Source: DASPJR01 sp035628505
GTDB lineage: Bacteria > Planctomycetota > SZUA-567 > H5-PLA8
Direction of reading: 5' to 3'
Length of the DNA: 14,620 bases
Assembly (NCBI GenBank): GCA_035628505.1
Contig: DASPJR010000152.1
Span: 1-14,620, forward strand
Positions 12,908 through 14,620 of the stretch are shown piece by piece. Position 1 is the first letter of the stretch. The number at the start of each line of letters is the position of its first letter. Under the pieces are notes generated by a model that saw nothing but the letters and a program-made list of their open reading frames with translations, was not told the origin of the DNA and ran no database searches. A program made the position numbers and the translations under genes.

Positions 12908-14620
12908 ATGGCAGAATCAACCGCACGCAACCTTCGCAACATCGCCATCATCGCCCACGTCGACCATGGCAAGAGCACGCTCGTCGACCACCTCCTGCGC
13001 CAGGCAGGCACTTTCCGCAGCAATCAGGAAGTGACCGACTGCGTCATGGACAGCAACGATCTGGAGCGTGAACGTGGCATCACCATTCTCGCGAAGAACT
13101 GCGCCATCAATTATATGGGCACGCGCATCAACGTCATTGATACGCCTGGGCACAGCGATTTCGGCGGCGAGGTCGAACGTGTTCTGTCCATGGCTGACGG
13201 CGTCTGCCTGCTGGTCGATTCAGCCGAAGGCGTTCTTCCGCAGACGAAATTCGTGCTGCGCAAAGCCTTCCAGCACAACCTCAAGCCAATCGTCGTCATC
13301 AACAAGATCGACCGCTCCGACGCGCGCCCCCATGACGTACTAAACCAGGTTTTCGACTTGTTTGTCGAACTGGGCGCCAGCAACGAGCAGCTCGCCTTCC
13401 CGCACGTTTTCGCCATCGGCCGCCAGGGCCTTGCCAAGCGCGAACTGGAAGACGAAGCCAAAGACCTGCGCCCGCTCTTTGAGCTCATCATGAGCCACGT
13501 GCCGGCGCCTTCGGGCGATGAGAATGCGCAGCTGAAAGTGCAGGTCGCGAACATCGACTACAACGACTACGTCGGCCGAATCGCCATCGGACGTATCGTC
13601 CAGGGCACGATCCGCGTCGGTCAGACGTACACGATGATCGGCCAGGACGGCAACCGCCGCCGCGAACGCGTGACGAAGCTCGAAATTTACGAAGGCCTGG
13701 GCCGCAAAGAAGTGCAGTCGGCCGAGGCGGGCGAAATCATCGCCTGGTCCGGATTCGAAGAAGTCCACATCGGCGACACGCTGGCCGAGGGCGACAATCC
13801 TGAGCCACTGCCGCCGGTGCCGATCGATGAACCGACGCTCACGATGATGTTCATGTCCAACAACAGCCCCTTCAGCGGACAGGACGGCAAGTTCGTCACC
13901 AGCCGCCAGGTGCGCGACCGCCTTGAAAAGGAAGCGCTGCGCAACGTTGCCATGCGCTTTGAGCCAACGGCGGCGCCGGACGTGTTCAAGGTCGCCGGCC
14001 GCGGATTGCTGCATCTGGGCGTGCTGATCGAAAACATGCGCCGCGAAGGTTACGAGTTGCAGATCAGCAAGCCGCACGTGATCATGAAGGAAGTTGACGG
14101 CCAGACGCTCGAGCCGATTGAGTCAATCACTGTCGACGTGCCGGAAGCGTTCATGGGCAAAGTCATTGAACTGCTCGGAACGCGGCGCTGCGTGATGGAG
14201 AACATGACCCAGCACCAGGGCCACTGCCATCTCACCTTTAAGGGGCCGAGCCGCGGATTGATCGGCTTGCGCAACAAGCTGCTGACCGCAACGAAGGGCG
14301 AAGCGGTGCTGCACCACAGCTTCCTGGAGTACGGCGAGTACCGCGGACCGCTGGGCTCGCGCGGCAATGGCGTGCAGGTCGCCAGCGAAAGCGGCCAGGT
14401 GACCGGCTTCGCGCTGCAGAATCTGCAGGACCGCGGCGAGTTCTTCGTCGACCCAGGCGAGCCGGTTTACGAAGGCCAGCTGGTGGGCGAGCACTGCAAG
14501 GACAGCGATATTGCGGTAAACGTGGCAAAGGCCAAGCACCTCACCAACATCCGCAGTTCGAACAAGGAAGCCACGGTCACCCTGAAATCCAAGCGCAAAT
14601 TCACCATCGAAGAAGCGCTG
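12908..14620 (+). CDS. typA: Ribosome-associated GTPase TypA/BipA (3' end missing)
   Basis: This translational GTPase of the EF-G class binds the ribosome and is linked in other bacteria to stress, cold growth and subunit assembly. 571 codons are open to the window edge; with a usual length near 605-615, some 35-40 residues are missing. G motifs are AHVDHGKST (16-24), RERGITI (54-60), DTPGH (78-82) and NKID (132-135). The G5 position reads FAIGRQGLA, where many homologues have an S-A pair. Then come the beta-barrel domain (VQVANIDYNDYVGRIAIGRI), domain III with GRGLLHLGVLIENMRREGYE, and the BipA-specific C-terminal region (GPSRGLIGLRNKLLT, later EPVYEGQLVGEH). The translated end, RSSNKEATVTLKSKRKFTIEEAL, matches the family's closing region. 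The ATG at 12908 has AGGA 13 nt upstream, a rather long spacing. The divergent neighbour is the membrane fusion gene. Confidence 0.97.
   Translation, partial: MAESTARNLRNIAIIAHVDHGKSTLVDHLLRQAGTFRSNQEVTDCVMDSNDLERERGITILAKNCAINYMGTRINVIDTPGHSDFGGEVERVLSMADGVCLLVDSAEGVLPQTKFVLRKAFQHNLKPIVVINKIDRSDARPHDVLNQVFDLFVELGASNEQLAFPHVFAIGRQGLAKRELEDEAKDLRPLFELIMSHVPAPSGDENAQLKVQVANIDYNDYVGRIAIGRIVQGTIRVGQTYTMIGQDGNRRRERVTKLEIYEGLGRKEVQSAEAGEIIAWSGFEEVHIGDTLAEGDNPEPLPPVPIDEPTLTMMFMSNNSPFSGQDGKFVTSRQVRDRLEKEALRNVAMRFEPTAAPDVFKVAGRGLLHLGVLIENMRREGYELQISKPHVIMKEVDGQTLEPIESITVDVPEAFMGKVIELLGTRRCVMENMTQHQGHCHLTFKGPSRGLIGLRNKLLTATKGEAVLHHSFLEYGEYRGPLGSRGNGVQVASESGQVTGFALQNLQDRGEFFVDPGEPVYEGQLVGEHCKDSDIAVNVAKAKHLTNIRSSNKEATVTLKSKRKFTIEEAL

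Noticed and set aside
12723..13034. 103-codon plus-strand frame crossing the typA leader and start
   Set aside because: It runs through the terminator-like hairpin and overlaps typA out of frame, with no motif.
13340..14077. 245-codon open frame on the minus strand inside typA
   Set aside because: The typA frame contains all the GTPase and BipA-specific motifs here; the reverse frame is a composition shadow.

Overview
The window is about 58-62 % GC in its core genes. It carries housekeeping genes (pyruvate,phosphate dikinase, adenylosuccinate synthetase, TypA/BipA), membrane and transport genes, and intergenic DNA built from CGCAGAG- and CACGAAG-type repeat units. No phylogenetic marker settles the taxon. 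This mix of a bacterial PPDK, a membrane/spermidine-synthase/TPR fusion and such repeats is what I associate with Planctomycetota, Acidobacteriota and similar groups. Planctomycetota-like is a guess from memory. I see no tRNA, rRNA, CRISPR array, transposase or phage gene.

Layout, left to right. (1) Positions 1-5007 are read leftward: purA (GTG start, strong Shine-Dalgarno), then two small genes of visibly lower GC, then ppdK, which ends at a perfect hairpin at the window edge. The two small genes look like the detached C-terminal domain of a polymorphic (Rhs/CDI-type) toxin followed by a DUF6193-like immunity protein. (2) Positions 5008-5369 have no gene. They hold a 102-bp imperfect palindrome of CGCAGAG units with perfect 12-bp ends, a terminator-like hairpin pointing toward purA, and a CACGAAG-type repeat. 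(3) Positions 5370-8230 read rightward as a compact run with gaps of 36 and 5 nt: a fused two-domain iron(III)-type ABC permease, a one-domain MerR-type regulator, and a secreted/membrane protein combining an NTF2-like fold with a PLDc_N-like membrane tail. (4) Positions 8210-12563 read leftward: a 1225-residue membrane/spermidine-synthase-like/TPR fusion and, 19 nt downstream, an unrecognised 218-residue protein whose 3' end overlaps the previous run tail to tail. (5) Positions 12564-12907 are a divergent spacer with a candidate promoter and terminator-like hairpin. They are followed by typA, which is cut by the window end.

The points most worth following are: the LysM-like segment in the extracytoplasmic loop of the ABC permease; the low-GC toxin/immunity-like pair placed immediately after purA; and a recurring arrangement in which hairpins followed by T-rich tracts lie between candidate promoter regions and the starts of ppdK, purA and typA. 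The last could be attenuators, small-RNA ends or simply terminators of unseen transcripts. All functional statements come from reading motifs by eye. No database search was run.
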